In this document: in pieces, positions 35,747 to 44,611 of the stretch
How the letters are laid out: each line of letters opens with the position of its first letter
Position numbering within the stretch: the first letter of the stretch is position 1
NCBI GenBank assembly: GCA_038237745.1
Contig: JBBRYJ010000011.1
Span: 1 to 64,000, forward strand
Source: DASQEH01 sp038237745
Lineage (GTDB): Bacteria; Actinomycetota; Actinomycetes; Propionibacteriales; Nocardioidaceae
DNA length: 64,000 nucleotides
Direction: 5' to 3'
Notes under the pieces: generated by a model
Seen by the model: the letters and a program-made list of their open reading frames with translations, nothing else
Database searches by the model: none
Told to the model about the DNA's origin: nothing
Position numbers and translations under genes: made by a program

Positions 35747-36050
35747 CTGCTCGACCCAGACCCTCTCGCGCAAGAGTGTGCGTGATGCCCTCGTGGCCGG
35801 AGAGCAGCGACCTATCCAGGCCGGGGGGCCCTCTCACGCCGCAGGCTCAGCGTATGACGGCCTCCGGCTCACACCTGGCCGACACTTCGGAGCCCGGCCC
35901 GACTTTCGTCGAGAGGGCGCATGTGTCCCGTCGAGAGGGCGCAGCTCCCCGTCGAGAGGGCGAACATGCTCCAGCCCGAACTGGGCGACGACGTACGCAG
36001 CCTGCAGTGGAAGGCCTCATGCCCCAAACGGGACCATGCCCGCTCTCCCG
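35747..36050. other. mreB-ndk intergenic region (304 bp)
   Basis: No gene. Contains the mreB promoter region on its left and, at 35907-35962, a three-unit cluster of the 22-bp-period repeat. Nothing else recognised. Confidence 0.6.
35907..35962. repeat. 22-bp-period intergenic repeat, cluster 2 (3 units)
   Basis: The core CGTCGAGAGGGCG occurs exactly at 35907-35919, 35929-35941 and 35950-35962, with variable 8-9-base spacers. Located between ndk and mreB. Confidence 0.85.
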
Positions 36051-36458
36051 TCAGAGGTCGGGGAACCAGATGGCGATCTCGCGCTCAGCCGACTCGGGCG
36101 AGTCGGACCCGTGGACGAGGTTTTCGCGGTTCGACAGGCTGAGGTCTCCTCGAATCGAGCCGGGCGCAGCCTTACGACCGTCAGTCGCACCGTTGATGCC
36201 GCGTACGACGTCGACCGCCTCGTCGCCCTCGAGCACGGCGGCGAGCAGTGGGCCGCTCGTGACAAAGTCGCGGAGGGGAGGATAGAAGTCTCGGTCGACG
36301 TGTTCGGCGTAATGACGATCAGCCTGCTCGGCGGTGATCGTCCGCTGCTCAAGGGCGAGGAACGTCAGGCCTTTGGACTCGAACCGGCTGAGAATCGTCC
36401 CGATGAGTCCTCGTCGTACGGCGTCGGGCTTGAGCAGGACGAGCGTGCGCTGAGTCAT
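36051..36458 (-). CDS. ndk: Nucleoside diphosphate kinase
   Basis: 135 residues, family length. Balances NTP pools by phosphate transfer through a phosphohistidine. TLVLLKPDAVRRGLIG at the start and the active-site histidine in NLVHGSDSPESAEREI are intact. Flanked on both sides by 22-bp repeat clusters. Confidence 0.96.
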   Translation of the reverse strand: MTQRTLVLLKPDAVRRGLIGTILSRFESKGLTFLALEQRTITAEQADRHYAEHVDRDFYPPLRDFVTSGPLLAAVLEGDEAVDVVRGINGATDGRKAAPGSIRGDLSLSNRENLVHGSDSPESAEREIAIWFPDL

Positions 36459-36516
36459 CGCGGCAGCCTATCCAGTCAGGTGACGGCGATTGACGATGGT
36501 CGGCGCGGGGCATTTC

Positions 36517-36573
36517 CGCCCGCTCGACGGAGGATCTTCGCCTTTTCGACGTGGCATTTCCGCCCTCTCGACG
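36517..36573. repeat. 22-bp-period intergenic repeat, cluster 3 (3 units, inverted)
   Basis: On the minus strand CGTCGAGAGGGCG (36561-36573), CGTCGAAAAGGCG (36539-36551) and CGTCGAGCGGGCG (36517-36529), exactly 22 bases apart. Two units are followed by GAAATGCC. Fills the gap between the DUF4233 gene and ndk. Confidence 0.85.
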
Positions 36574-36582
36574 AGGGTTTGC

Positions 36583-36945
36583 TCAGGCACTCGGCGGATC
36601 GGCCGGGGTCGCCGCCCACGCAGCTTGCTGGGCCTCGATTCGCCTGCCGAGCACGTAGGCAGTTATCCACAGTCCTCCGAACACAATTGCCAACACGATC
36701 ATCGCCGGTAGGACGACGCCGACCGCCAAGGCTGCTGCTTGAAGCGCGAAGCCCGCGTAGTAGACCCACTGCCACCGAAGCGTCCCGGCGATGAGAAACG
36801 CCGACGCCGCCAAGCCGAGCCCGATCACCAGCGCAGCCTGCGTAGACAGACCCGCCACCGTGACCAGTACGGGGGTCATCAGAGCCAGCACGATGCCCTC
36901 GAACGCGAGCACAGAGGCGCACATCAATCGGCGAGGCGAGCGCAT
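36583..36945 (-). CDS. DUF4233 membrane protein
   Basis: 120 residues from ATG 36945, which overlaps the folC stop by one base (TGATG); a GTG directly upstream is an alternative. About four TM helices: residues 7-30, 36-57, 61-83 and 85-100. DUF4233 proteins occupy this position between folC and ndk in many actinobacteria; function unknown. Confidence 0.88.
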   Translation of the reverse strand: MRSPRRLMCASVLAFEGIVLALMTPVLVTVAGLSTQAALVIGLGLAASAFLIAGTLRWQWVYYAGFALQAAALAVGVVLPAMIVLAIVFGGLWITAYVLGRRIEAQQAAWAATPADPPSA

Positions 36946-38306
36946 CACGAGCCCCCGAGCAAGGCCCGGGCCTCGCCGGCTGTGACCACAGAACCGGTCA
37001 CCAGCACGGCACCGCTCTCAAGCCCCACCGCCTCGACGGCGTCGAGCTCGGCTCGCTCGATCGCGAGCTCGATGGCGCGGTCGAGTCGGGGCTCGACCTC
37101 GACGCGTTCGACTCCGAAGACATCGCGTGCGACGACGGCGAGCGACTCGGCGGGCAGCGAACGGGCGGTCGAGTTCTGGGTGCAGACCACAGCGGAGAGG
37201 ACCGGCTCGAACTCCGCCAGGATGCCCTCGACGTCCTTGTCGCTCATCATTCCGAGCACCCCGACGAGCGGCGAGAAGGAGAATGCCTCCCGAACCGCCT
37301 CCGCAAGGGCCGCGGCGCCGTGTGGGTTGTGTGCCGCATCGACGAGCACGGTGGGCGACCGGCGTACGATCTCCAGCCGCGCCGGCGAGGTGACCGCCGC
37401 GAAACGTTCGCGGACAAGCCGTTGGTCGAGTCCGCCATCCAGGCCCCTGCCGCCGACGAACGCCTCCACGGCCGCAAGCGCGCACGCCGCGTTCTGGGCC
37501 TGGTGAGCACCGTGCAGCGGGACGAAGATGTCGGGATACACGGCCGCGAGTCCTTGCAGCGTCACCAGCTGACCGCCCACACCCGGGCTGCGCTCGATGA
37601 TGCCGAACTCTATGCCTTCGCGCGCAACCGTGGCACCCACCAGCGACGCGCGTTCGAGCAGCACCTCAGCCGCCTCGGCTGCCTGGTGGGCGAGGACAGC
37701 GAACGTACTCGCCTTGATGATCCCGGACTTCTCCACCGCGATGTCGCCAGGGGTGTCGCCCAGATAGCCGGCGTGGTCGACTCCGATCGGCGTCACGACG
37801 GCGACGGCGGCGTCGGCGACGTTGGTCGCATCCCACGACCCGCCCATGCCCACCTCGATAATCGCCGCGTCGACCGGTGCGTCTGCGAACGCGGCAAAGG
37901 ACATCCCCGTGACCATCTCGAAGAAGGACAGCGGGTGCGGGCCCGACCTGTCGACGACTTCGGCGTACGGCTCCACCTCGTCGTAGACCTCGACGAACCG
38001 CTCAGCAGTGAGCGGTAGACCGTCGATGGTGATCCGCTCGGTCATCGACTCCACGTGCGGGCTCGTGAAGCGGCCGGTGCGCAAGCCCAACCCGAGCAGC
38101 AACGAGTCCACCATCCGGGAGGTCGTCGTCTTCCCGTTGGTGCCGGTGAGGTGGACCACGGGATAGCTCCGCTGCGGCTGACCGAGCAGGTCACACAAGG
38201 CTGCGATGCGGTCGAGGGAGGGATCGAGCTTGGACTCCGGCCAGCGTGCCAACAGCCTGCTCTCGACGTCGCGGTACGCGTCAGTTTCGGAGGCACCAGA
38301 CATCAT
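36945..38306 (-). CDS. folC: Folylpolyglutamate / dihydrofolate synthase
   Basis: 453 residues. Adds glutamate to folates (and in many bacteria to dihydropteroate). The P-loop is LTGTNGKTTTSRMVDSLL, followed by GRFTSPHVESMTERI. Other blocks are DAAIIEVGMGGSWDATNV, LHGAHQAQNAACALAAVEAF and the C-domain VLVDAAHNPHGAAAL. First gene of folC-DUF4233. Either of two adjacent ATGs may be used. Confidence 0.95.
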   Translation of the reverse strand: MMSGASETDAYRDVESRLLARWPESKLDPSLDRIAALCDLLGQPQRSYPVVHLTGTNGKTTTSRMVDSLLLGLGLRTGRFTSPHVESMTERITIDGLPLTAERFVEVYDEVEPYAEVVDRSGPHPLSFFEMVTGMSFAAFADAPVDAAIIEVGMGGSWDATNVADAAVAVVTPIGVDHAGYLGDTPGDIAVEKSGIIKASTFAVLAHQAAEAAEVLLERASLVGATVAREGIEFGIIERSPGVGGQLVTLQGLAAVYPDIFVPLHGAHQAQNAACALAAVEAFVGGRGLDGGLDQRLVRERFAAVTSPARLEIVRRSPTVLVDAAHNPHGAAALAEAVREAFSFSPLVGVLGMMSDKDVEGILAEFEPVLSAVVCTQNSTARSLPAESLAVVARDVFGVERVEVEPRLDRAIELAIERAELDAVEAVGLESGAVLVTGSVVTAGEARALLGGS

Positions 38307-38436
38307 CGAGAAGTCTAGTGCGGCGGCGGCCGTGTCCCGCGCCTCGTGTGCGGGCGAGCGTGCGACGTGAGCGCCCTCGGATTCCGCAGCTCATGGGTTG
38401 GAAAGGTCGCAGCGGCTCGCCGTAGAGTTTCTCGGT

Positions 38437-41043
38437 ATGACCTCCACGCTTCCAGGCTCTGCCTCTGACACGTCGACCGGCGCACCACGCCCGGTCGCCG
38501 TACCGGAGCGACCGGCCCTGGAGGGACTCGAGGCCAAGTGGGACGCTGTCTGGGACGCCGACGGGACCTACCGCTTCGACCGGTCCAAGACCCGGGCGGA
38601 GGTCTACTCGATCGACACCCCGCCGCCTACTGTCTCGGGCTCGCTCCACGTGGGTCATGTGTTCTCCTACACGCACACGGACACTGTCGCGCGCTTCGAA
38701 CGCATGCGTGGCAAGGAGGTTTTCTACCCCATGGGGTGGGACGACAACGGCCTGCCCACCGAGCGGCGGGTGCAGAACTTCTACGGCGTCCGCTGTGACC
38801 CGTCGGTGCCCTACGACGCCGCGTTCACCCCGCCCGAACGCCCCGACCCGAAGCGTCAGCTCTCCATCTCGCGTGGCAACTTCATCGAACTGTGCGAGCG
38901 GCTGACGATGGAGGACGAGCAGATCTACGAGAGTCTGTGGCGCAAGCTCGGCCTCTCGGTCGACTGGTCGCTGCTGTACACCACGATCAGCGACGACTCG
39001 CGCGCGGCGGCTCAGCGCGGCTTCCTGCGTAATCTGGCCCGCGGCGAGGCCTATCAGCAGGACGCCCCGACGCTGTGGGACGTGACCTTCCAGACCGCGG
39101 TCGCCCAGGCCGAGCTGGAGTCGCGCGACTACCCCGGCCACTATCACCGGGTCGCGTTCCACGGCGCCGATGGCCCGGTGTCTGTCGAGACGACCCGCCC
39201 GGAGCTGATCGGCGCATGCGTCGCACTGGTCGCCCATCCCGACGACGAGCGTTACCGCGATCGCTTCGGTACGACGGTCCGGTCCCCTCTGTTCGACGTC
39301 GAGCTTCCCGTCCTTGCACACCCGGCCGCCGAGCCCGAGAAGGGCGCCGGAATCGCGATGTGCTGCACGTTCGGAGACCTCACCGACGTCCAGTGGTGGC
39401 GGGAGCTGCAGCTCCCCGCGCGGGTCATCATCGGACGCGACGGCAGACTGGTCCGCGACGTCCCCGCCTGGCTGCCGACTGCCAGGGGCAAGTCCGCGTA
39501 CGAGTCGCTCGCCGGCCAGACTACGTTCAGCGCCCGCCAGACCGTGGTGGCTCTTTTGCGCGAGTCAGGCGACCTGGACGGCGAGCCCACTCCGACCCAG
39601 CGCAAGGCCAACTTCTACGAGAACGGGGACAAGCCGCTGGAAATTGTCGCCAGCCGTCAGTGGTACATCACCAACGGCGGCCGTGACCGTGACCTTCGCG
39701 ACGCCCTGGTGGAGCGGGGCAACGAGATCGCCTGGACACCAGAGTTCATGCACCACCGGTTCACCAACTGGGCGGAGGGACTCAACGGCGACTGGCTGAT
39801 CTCCCGCCAGCGGTTCTTCGGCGTCCCGATCCCGGTCTGGTACCGCCTCGATGGCGCGGGCGAGCCCCGCTACGACTCGCCGCTCATGCCCGATGAGAGC
39901 CAGCTGCCGGTCGATCCCGCGGCCCAGGCTCCGGGCGGGTACCGCGAGGACCAGCGGGGCCAGCCCGACGGCTTCGTGGGCGACCCCGACATCATGGACA
40001 CCTGGGCGACGTCGTCGCTCACACCGCACATCGCCGGCGGCTGGGAGCGGGACCAAGACCTGTTCGAGCGGGTGTTTCCCATGGACCTGAACACGCACGC
40101 CCACGAGATCATCCGCACCTGGTTGTTCTCCCGGGTCGTGCGCGCCCACCTCGAGAACGGCACGATCCCCTGGAGCCACTGCCTGATCTCTGGCTTCGTC
40201 GTCGACCCGGACCGCAAGAAGATGTCGAAGTCGAAGGGAAACGCCGTCGTGCCTGTCGACGTCCTCGACCGGTACGGCTCGGACGCCGTCCGCTGGCGCG
40301 CGGCCATGTCGCGGCCAGGGATGGACTCCCCCTTCGACGAAGCCCAGATGAAGGTGGGTCGCCGGCTCGCGATGAAGGTGCTCAACGCGTCGAAGTTCGT
40401 GCTCGGGCTCGGCGCCGCCGATGGTGACGTGACCACCGTCGACCGTCCGCTCGACCTCGCGGTGCTCGCGAGGCTCCGACAGGTCGTCGCCGAGGCGACC
40501 GACGCTTTCGAGCGTCTCGACTACACCACCGCCCTCGAGACGACCGAGAGGTTCTTCTGGTCCTTCTGCGACGACTACCTCGAGCTGGTCAAGGAGCGCG
40601 CTTACGGTGGCCGCGACGCTGCGGGCACCGCCTCGGCCCACGCAACCCTGGCTGTCGCGCTGTCGGTCCAGCTTCGCCTGCTCGCGCCGTTCCTTCCCTA
40701 TGTCACCGAAGAGGTTTGGTCATGGTGGCAGCCAGGGTCGATCCACCGATCGCCCTGGCCGGTCGCGGACGTCGATCTCGCGGGCGCTGCCTCCGACCCA
40801 AGCGTTCTCGAGGCGACTGCAGCCGTCCTGGCAGGAGTTCGCGGTGCGAAGTCGGTCGCCAAGGTTTCCATGCGGACAGACGTGGTGCGGGCTGTGGTAA
40901 GAGGACCTGCCGCTCAGCTCGCCCTGGTCGAACGCGCGATGGACGACTTGCGAGCGGCCGGGCGGCTTGTCGGAGAAGTGGTCATGGAGCCGGCCGGCGG
41001 TGCGGTCACCGTCGACGCCCAGCTGGTTTCGCCGGACGGCTGA
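38437..41043 (+). CDS. valS: Valyl-tRNA synthetase
   Basis: 868 residues from ATG 38437. Class Ia synthetase. The HIGH-type motif is GSLHVGHVFSYTHTD, KMSKS is KKMSKSKGNAVVP, and the editing (CP1) domain lies between, with VETTRPELIGACVALVAHPD. The anticodon-binding helical domain follows (LDYTTALETTERFFWSFCDD), with a short C-terminal coil. I looked for a T-box in the 130 bases upstream and saw none. Confidence 0.96.
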   Translation: MTSTLPGSASDTSTGAPRPVAVPERPALEGLEAKWDAVWDADGTYRFDRSKTRAEVYSIDTPPPTVSGSLHVGHVFSYTHTDTVARFERMRGKEVFYPMGWDDNGLPTERRVQNFYGVRCDPSVPYDAAFTPPERPDPKRQLSISRGNFIELCERLTMEDEQIYESLWRKLGLSVDWSLLYTTISDDSRAAAQRGFLRNLARGEAYQQDAPTLWDVTFQTAVAQAELESRDYPGHYHRVAFHGADGPVSVETTRPELIGACVALVAHPDDERYRDRFGTTVRSPLFDVELPVLAHPAAEPEKGAGIAMCCTFGDLTDVQWWRELQLPARVIIGRDGRLVRDVPAWLPTARGKSAYESLAGQTTFSARQTVVALLRESGDLDGEPTPTQRKANFYENGDKPLEIVASRQWYITNGGRDRDLRDALVERGNEIAWTPEFMHHRFTNWAEGLNGDWLISRQRFFGVPIPVWYRLDGAGEPRYDSPLMPDESQLPVDPAAQAPGGYREDQRGQPDGFVGDPDIMDTWATSSLTPHIAGGWERDQDLFERVFPMDLNTHAHEIIRTWLFSRVVRAHLENGTIPWSHCLISGFVVDPDRKKMSKSKGNAVVPVDVLDRYGSDAVRWRAAMSRPGMDSPFDEAQMKVGRRLAMKVLNASKFVLGLGAADGDVTTVDRPLDLAVLARLRQVVAEATDAFERLDYTTALETTERFFWSFCDDYLELVKERAYGGRDAAGTASAHATLAVALSVQLRLLAPFLPYVTEEVWSWWQPGSIHRSPWPVADVDLAGAASDPSVLEATAAVLAGVRGAKSVAKVSMRTDVVRAVVRGPAAQLALVERAMDDLRAAGRLVGEVVMEPAGGAVTVDAQLVSPDG

Positions 41044-41131
41044 CCCGCCCAGACCGCCGCCGACGGCTTGCGCCTCGGCTTCAGCACTGTGCCGGAGCCC
41101 TGCTCGGGTGAGATGCACGTACGCTCGACGG

Positions 41132-42184
41132 GTGACCCGAATTGCGGCGGTGCACCCCGTGCTCCCCCGGTACCAATACTCCCAGCGAGAGATCACCGAA
41201 GAGTTCGCCGAGGTGTGCCTCGGGCCGGACCCCCGCCATGACGTGGTACGACGCCTGCACACCAGCGCGTCCGTCGATACCAGACATCTCGCGCTACCCC
41301 TGCACCGCTACGGCGAGCTCGCAGACTTCGGCGAGGCCAATGACGCATTTCTCGAGGCCGCTGTCGACCTCGGCGCGCAGGCGCTGGTCGGCGCCCTCGC
41401 AGATGCCGGTCTGGAACCCGACGAGGTAGACGTCGTCGTCTCGACGACGGTGACAGGGTTGGCAGTGCCGTCGATCGAGGCCAGGATCGCTGCGATCGTG
41501 GGGCTCCGCCCCGATGTGAAACGCGTCCCCCTGTTTGGTCTGGGCTGCCTCGGTGGCGCCGCCGGCTTGGCGCGTCTCCACGACCTGCTGCTCGGTTGGC
41601 CGCACTCGGTCGGCGTCCTCATCAGCGTGGAGCTCTGCTCTCTGACTCTGCAACGTAACGATCCTTCGGTCGCCAATCTGGTGGCAACCGGCCTGTTCGG
41701 GGACGGGGCGGCCGCGGCCGTCGTCGTCGGCGGGCAGCGCGAAGAGCCAGGGCCTGAGATCGTCGCGACCCGGTCACACCTCTACCCGGACACGAGCAGG
41801 GCAATGGGCTGGGACTTCGGCGCGAGCGGCCTCAAGGTTGTGCTCGGGGCAGAGGTCCCCGACCTCGTGAGCATGTACCTGGCCGACGACGCCAAGGGCC
41901 TGCTGGCCGACCATGACCTCCAGATCAGTGACATAGAGACGTGGGTGGCCCACCCGGGTGGCCCGAAGGTGCTGCAAGCCGTACAGGCGGCTCTCGACCT
42001 TCCCGCAGGCGCACTGGCAGTCACCTGGCGTTCCCTTGCCGCCATCGGCAACCTGTCATCGGCGTCGGTGCTGCACGTGCTGCGCGACACGATCGACGAA
42101 GGACCCCCCTCGCCTGGGTCGCCAGCGCTGCTCTTCGCCATGGGCCCAGGCTTCTGCGCCGAGCTGGTCCTGCTCAGATGGTGA
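41132..42184 (+). CDS. Type III polyketide synthase
   Basis: 350 residues from GTG 41132. Chalcone-synthase-like homodimer. Catalytic Cys in FGLGCLGGAAGL (around residue 140), His in WVAHPGGPKVL (around 273) and Asn in IGNLSSASVL (around 306). The next two genes encode an ICMT-type methyltransferase and an FAD hydroxylase, the same set as srsA-srsB-srsC of Streptomyces griseus, which makes methylated alkylresorcinol quinones (phenolic lipids). A long-chain acyl starter and alkylresorcinol or alkylpyrone product are therefore inferred. Confidence 0.92.
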   Translation: MTRIAAVHPVLPRYQYSQREITEEFAEVCLGPDPRHDVVRRLHTSASVDTRHLALPLHRYGELADFGEANDAFLEAAVDLGAQALVGALADAGLEPDEVDVVVSTTVTGLAVPSIEARIAAIVGLRPDVKRVPLFGLGCLGGAAGLARLHDLLLGWPHSVGVLISVELCSLTLQRNDPSVANLVATGLFGDGAAAAVVVGGQREEPGPEIVATRSHLYPDTSRAMGWDFGASGLKVVLGAEVPDLVSMYLADDAKGLLADHDLQISDIETWVAHPGGPKVLQAVQAALDLPAGALAVTWRSLAAIGNLSSASVLHVLRDTIDEGPPSPGSPALLFAMGPGFCAELVLLRW

Positions 42185-42717
42185 AGGCGTACACGACACT
42201 GGTCCTCTGCGTGGGGATGGAGCGGCTCGCGGAGATGGCGGTCTCGAGGCGCAACACGACGTGGAGTCTTGCCAACGGTGGCCACGAGGTCGGAGCCGGC
42301 CACTTCCCAGCCATGGTCGCCCTTCACGGCTCGCTCCTCGCGGGCTGTCTTGTGGAGGTCGCCGTCGGCGGGCGGCGCTTCTCGCCGACGCTCGGGTGGC
42401 CGATGCTCGGGGTAGTGGTCGCCAGCCAGGCGCTGCGTTGGTGGTGCATCGCTGCCTTGGGGCCCCAGTGGAACACCCGGGTCATCGTCGTGCCGGGCGA
42501 GAACCGAGTCGTCCGGGGACCGTACCGATGGCTGCGCCATCCAAACTATGTCGCCGTGGTGGCCGAGGGAGTCGCCCTGCCGATGGTGCACTCCGCCTGG
42601 GGCACCGCCGCACTTTTCACCACGCTGAACGCCGCGCTGCTGAGGGTACGCATCCGGGTCGAGGAGAGCGCGCTGACGCGACTTCGGTCCGCTGCGGGCT
42701 CTCGAGCCGCGACGTGA
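42178..42717 (+). CDS. ICMT-family O-methyltransferase (SrsB-like)
   Basis: 179 residues from ATG 42178, overlapping the polyketide synthase by 7 bases. Integral membrane methyltransferase with about four to five helices. The C-terminal SAM-binding signature GPYRWLRHPNYVAVVAEGVA is diagnostic. By analogy with SrsB it would O-methylate the phenolic lipid at the membrane. Confidence 0.88.
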   Translation: MVKAYTTLVLCVGMERLAEMAVSRRNTTWSLANGGHEVGAGHFPAMVALHGSLLAGCLVEVAVGGRRFSPTLGWPMLGVVVASQALRWWCIAALGPQWNTRVIVVPGENRVVRGPYRWLRHPNYVAVVAEGVALPMVHSAWGTAALFTTLNAALLRVRIRVEESALTRLRSAAGSRAAT

Positions 42718-43733
42718 TCGACCTGCTCGTCGCCGGAGGCGGACCGGTCGGCCTCGCGACGGCACTGTACGCCCACAGCGCCGGCCTCTCAGTCATCGTG
42801 ACGGAGCCGCGGACCGGTGCTCTCGACAAGGCGTGCGGAGAGGGTTTGATGCCGGGCGCGGTATCGGCGCTCAGTGCGCTTGGCGTCCACCCTCGTGGCC
42901 GGCCTCTCCGCGGCATTCGCTACCGAGCCGGTGACAAGGAGGCCACGGCGACCTTCCGGGGGTGCCCAGGGCTGGGCGTACGGCGCACGGTGTTGCAGTC
43001 GGCACTTCGAACGGCCGTCGAGGGCCTCAACATCCAGATACTCGCCCAACCGGTATCCGGGATCGAACAGCATAAGGACCATGTCGTCGCAGCAGGAGTC
43101 GAGGCTCGCTACCTCGCCGCAGCGGACGGGCTGCACTCGCCCAGCCGGCGGCTGCTGGGCCTTGACACCCTCCGGCAGGCGGGAGGCCGCCGCTTCGGGA
43201 TACGACGGCACTTCCAGGTGGAACCGTGGTCCGACCTGGTCGAGGTGCACTGGTCGCCGCGATGCGAGGCGTACGTGACCCCGGTAGCCGACGACTTCGT
43301 CGGCGTTGCCGTCCTGACCCGTCGACAGGCACCGTTCGAGGCTCAGCTGCTCGACTTTCCGGAGCTGCTCGAGCGCCTTCCCAGACACGCCGCCACCAAG
43401 GCGCGAGCGGCCGGACCGCTGAGGCAGCGCTCGCGGGCCAGGGTCCGGGGACGGGCGCTCCTGGTCGGCGACGCGGCCGGTTATGTCGATGCCCTCACCG
43501 GCGAAGGCGTCGCGGTCGGGCTGGCGAGCGCGCGGGCGCTCGTCGCCAGCGTCGTTGCCGACGACCCTTCGGCATACGAGCGGGGGTGGCGACGATCGAC
43601 CTGTCGCTACCGGATGATGACGACTGCACTGCTCTGGGCCAGCGAACGAGAGCGGCTCCGCCCGATGATCGTGCCCGCAGCCCATGCGTTGCCTGGCGTG
43701 TTCCGCGCAGTCGTCAACCAGCTTGCGCGCTAG
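42714..43733 (+). CDS. FAD-dependent hydroxylase (SrsC-like)
   Basis: 339 residues from GTG 42714, a 4-base GTGA overlap with the methyltransferase. Rossmann motif VAGGGPVGLATALYAHSAGL, then DKACGEGLMPGAVSALSALG, and the flavin-contact motif LLVGDAAGYVDALTGEGVAV. Group A flavin monooxygenase of the geranylgeranyl-reductase-like branch. Expected to hydroxylate the resorcinol ring so that it can oxidise to a quinone (inference from srsC). Confidence 0.9.
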   Translation: MIDLLVAGGGPVGLATALYAHSAGLSVIVTEPRTGALDKACGEGLMPGAVSALSALGVHPRGRPLRGIRYRAGDKEATATFRGCPGLGVRRTVLQSALRTAVEGLNIQILAQPVSGIEQHKDHVVAAGVEARYLAAADGLHSPSRRLLGLDTLRQAGGRRFGIRRHFQVEPWSDLVEVHWSPRCEAYVTPVADDFVGVAVLTRRQAPFEAQLLDFPELLERLPRHAATKARAAGPLRQRSRARVRGRALLVGDAAGYVDALTGEGVAVGLASARALVASVVADDPSAYERGWRRSTCRYRMMTTALLWASERERLRPMIVPAAHALPGVFRAVVNQLAR

Positions 43734-43831
43734 GCGGCCCGGGTGAGGGCCGTCCCCGGCTCTCAGATGCCCCCTTTGTCGGACGGGTGCCGCACCGCTC
43801 GCGTCCTGGTCTTGCCGCGGAGTCCATAGTA

Positions 43832-43845
43832 GTTTAGTATTCAAC
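43832..43845. promoter_or_regulatory. Imperfect palindrome upstream of yceI, candidate operator
   Basis: GTTTAGTATTCAAC is symmetric at 10 of 14 positions and lies in an AT-rich patch 50 bases before the yceI start. The form matches MarR-type operators (TTGAATACTAAA class). No MarR gene is in the window. Confidence 0.35.
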
Positions 43846-43894
43846 CAAAGCCGAATTGTCGGCTTCCCATTCCCGCAGCGAAAGGCAATACCTC

Positions 43895-44506
43895 ATGGCC
43901 AACCTTCCCGCCGAGCTCACCGGCACGTGGGAGATCGATCCTCACCACAGCACAGTCGGCTTTGCCGCCAAGCACGCCATGGTCTCGACCACCCGGGGAC
44001 ACTTCACCGAGTTCAGCGGCGGCGCGACCATCGACGCCGAGAAGCACGAGTCCTCCTCGGCCTGGGTGGACATCGAGGCGGCTAGCCTCACCACGAAGTC
44101 CCAGCAGCGGGACGACCATCTGCGCAGCGGTGACTTCTTCAACGTCGAGGAGCACCCGACGATCCAGTTCCGGAGCACGTCGGCGAAGGTCGACGGCGAC
44201 AACCTGATCCTGGCCGGTGACCTGACCATCCGCGGCACGTCGCACCCGGTCGAGGTCGAGTGGGAGTTCGGTGGCGTGGCCAAGGACCCGTTCGGTGTCA
44301 CGAAGGCAGGCTTCGAGGGTACGACGGCGGTGAGTCGCAAGGACTGGGGCCTGAACTGGAATGCCGCTCTCGAGACGGGTGGCTTCCTGATCGGAGACAA
44401 GGTGAAGCTCGTGCTCGAGATCGAGGCCAACAAGGTCGAGTCTGTCGAGTCGGGCGAGGAAGAGCAGATCGAGGCCGTAGAGGCTGAGGAGACCCCGGCG
44501 CTCTAG
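43895..44506 (+). CDS. YceI-family lipid-binding protein
   Basis: 203 residues from ATG 43895. Lipocalin-like barrel that binds polyisoprenoid lipids in characterised members. Motifs: GTWEIDPHHSTVGFAAKHAM, DDHLRSGDFFNVEEHPTIQF, LTIRGTSHPVEVEWEFGG and FLIGDKVKLVLEIEA. No signal peptide, so cytoplasmic. The C-terminus carries an acidic tail of about 20 residues. Confidence 0.93.
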   Translation: MANLPAELTGTWEIDPHHSTVGFAAKHAMVSTTRGHFTEFSGGATIDAEKHESSSAWVDIEAASLTTKSQQRDDHLRSGDFFNVEEHPTIQFRSTSAKVDGDNLILAGDLTIRGTSHPVEVEWEFGGVAKDPFGVTKAGFEGTTAVSRKDWGLNWNAALETGGFLIGDKVKLVLEIEANKVESVESGEEEQIEAVEAEETPAL

Positions 44507-44574
44507 GCGCTTCGGCGTGTCGGGCCCGTGGGACTCGTGCAAGCGGCCGGTCCTAGGGGACCGCCGGGGTATCT

Positions 44575-44599
44575 GTTCGGCAACCGGCGCTTGCCGAAC
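44575..44599. terminator. Hairpin between convergent yceI and clpX
   Basis: GTTCGGCAA pairs perfectly with TTGCCGAAC around a 7-base loop, 12 bases beyond the clpX stop on its strand. A smaller CGGTCC/GGACCG hairpin lies at 44548-44563 on the yceI side. Confidence 0.65.
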
Positions 44600-44611
44600 A
44601 TCGACCGCAGA

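Noticed and set aside
35907..36573. CRISPR array
   Set aside because: Repeats are regularly spaced, but the spacers are only 8-9 bases, partly conserved, and no cas genes are present.
38307..38436. T-box riboswitch before valS
   Set aside because: No specifier loop, T-box core or antiterminator could be seen in the 130-base gap.
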